A stretch of 6,088 nt of DNA, taken from Bacteroidota bacterium. Lineage in GTDB: Bacteria > Bacteroidota > Bacteroidia > Flavobacteriales > Flavobacteriaceae. The position numbers and the translations under genes are program-made. The stretch covers positions 1 through 6,088 of the forward strand of contig JAJRSY010000275.1 in the NCBI GenBank assembly GCA_024278565.1, written 5' to 3'. The notes under the pieces were generated by a model. It made no database searches. It saw only the letters and a program-made list of their open reading frames with translations, and was not told the DNA's origin. The stretch's first letter is position 1, and each line of letters opens with the position of its first letter. This document shows positions 6,011-6,088 of the stretch, in pieces.

Positions 6011-6088
6011 TTTTTCCGCCGATCGGCGTTAAAATTTATCGTCGTAGCTACGGCTATGCCGATAAATTTTGCCTTGCTCGCCGAAAAA
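6011..6088. repeat. Composite inverted-repeat element with long hairpin and cUACGg tetraloop
   Basis: AAAATTTATCG (6031-6041) and CGATAAATTTT (6060-6070) are a perfect 11-bp inverted pair. After one T-C mismatch the stem resumes as CGTAGC (6043-6048) with GCTATG (6053-6058), including one G-U pair, closing on the loop TACG (6049-6052). On the plus strand this gives a cUACGg tetraloop of the very stable UNCG class. Flanking it are a 12-bp perfect palindrome, CGCCGATCGGCG (6017-6028), and outer TTTTTC (6011-6016) / GAAAAA (6083-6088) arms. Short direct repeats, CTTGCTC (6004-6010 and 6073-6079) and CTCGCCG (5988-5994 and 6077-6083), link it to the preceding palindrome. No protein is supported here. 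The element may continue past the window end. Confidence 0.6.

Noticed and set aside
5793..6032. Plus-strand 79-residue open frame overlapping the ThuA-like gene and the repeat
   Set aside because: It is out of frame with the ThuA-like gene and ends in a repeat-derived CLAGRQACS-type string that is typical of spurious translation of this palindrome.
5952..6088. Frame-shifted continuation of the ThuA-like protein to the window end
   Set aside because: A frame one base off stays open to 6088, but its residues (for example FKTRNFRLPRRQAG) show no ThuA resemblance and simply translate the repeat.
1..6088. tRNA, rRNA, CRISPR array, integrase or transposase
   Set aside because: No cloverleaf, rRNA-like conserved block, regularly spaced direct repeats or transposase motifs were seen on either strand.

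Overview
The window looks like a chromosomal segment of a marine Bacteroidota, most likely a member of the Flavobacteriaceae. The clues are moderate-to-low GC, starts with A-rich leaders and no clear Shine-Dalgarno, a candidate promoter of the Bacteroidota type (TTG / TAnnTTTG), and a GCCTGCC/GGCAGGC palindromic repeat of a kind I associate with flavobacterial genomes. The genus cannot be fixed from sequence alone.

The centre (549-5353, all on the minus strand) is one tight five-gene operon. In transcription order it encodes an SDR-type D-mannonate oxidoreductase/fructuronate reductase (UxuB-like), mannonate dehydratase UxuA, and a complete tripartite TRAP transporter: binding protein DctP, small membrane subunit DctQ and large permease DctM. 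Junctions are +2 nt, +13 nt, a 1-nt TAATG overlap, and 0 nt. The two enzymes would convert D-fructuronate to D-mannonate and then to 2-keto-3-deoxygluconate (KDG). The transporter probably imports a hexuronate or aldonate feeding this branch. Uronate isomerase, KDG kinase, KDPG aldolase and a regulator are not in the window.

To the right, a divergently transcribed gene (5461-5967, plus strand) encodes a secreted ThuA-like domain protein that ends abruptly just after its conserved HGG motif. Immediately beyond its stop lies a repeat-rich tail (5982-6088): a GCCTGCC/GGCAGGC palindrome, a 12-bp GC palindrome and a 40-nt hairpin capped by a cUACGg tetraloop.

To the left, downstream of dctM, a 129-bp intergenic stretch (420-548) holds AT-rich inverted repeats and a degenerate piece resembling the GC-rich repeat. 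It precedes a small minus-strand gene (147-419) that resembles DUF1801-family proteins but appears cut short at its C-terminus. Bases 1-146 contain no convincing gene.

Overall this is a fairly ordinary sugar-acid catabolism and uptake operon flanked by two apparently eroded genes and repeats. I do not see convincing evidence of a wholly new system. The most noteworthy points are the lipoprotein form of the TRAP binding protein and the hairpin repeat abutting the truncated ThuA gene.
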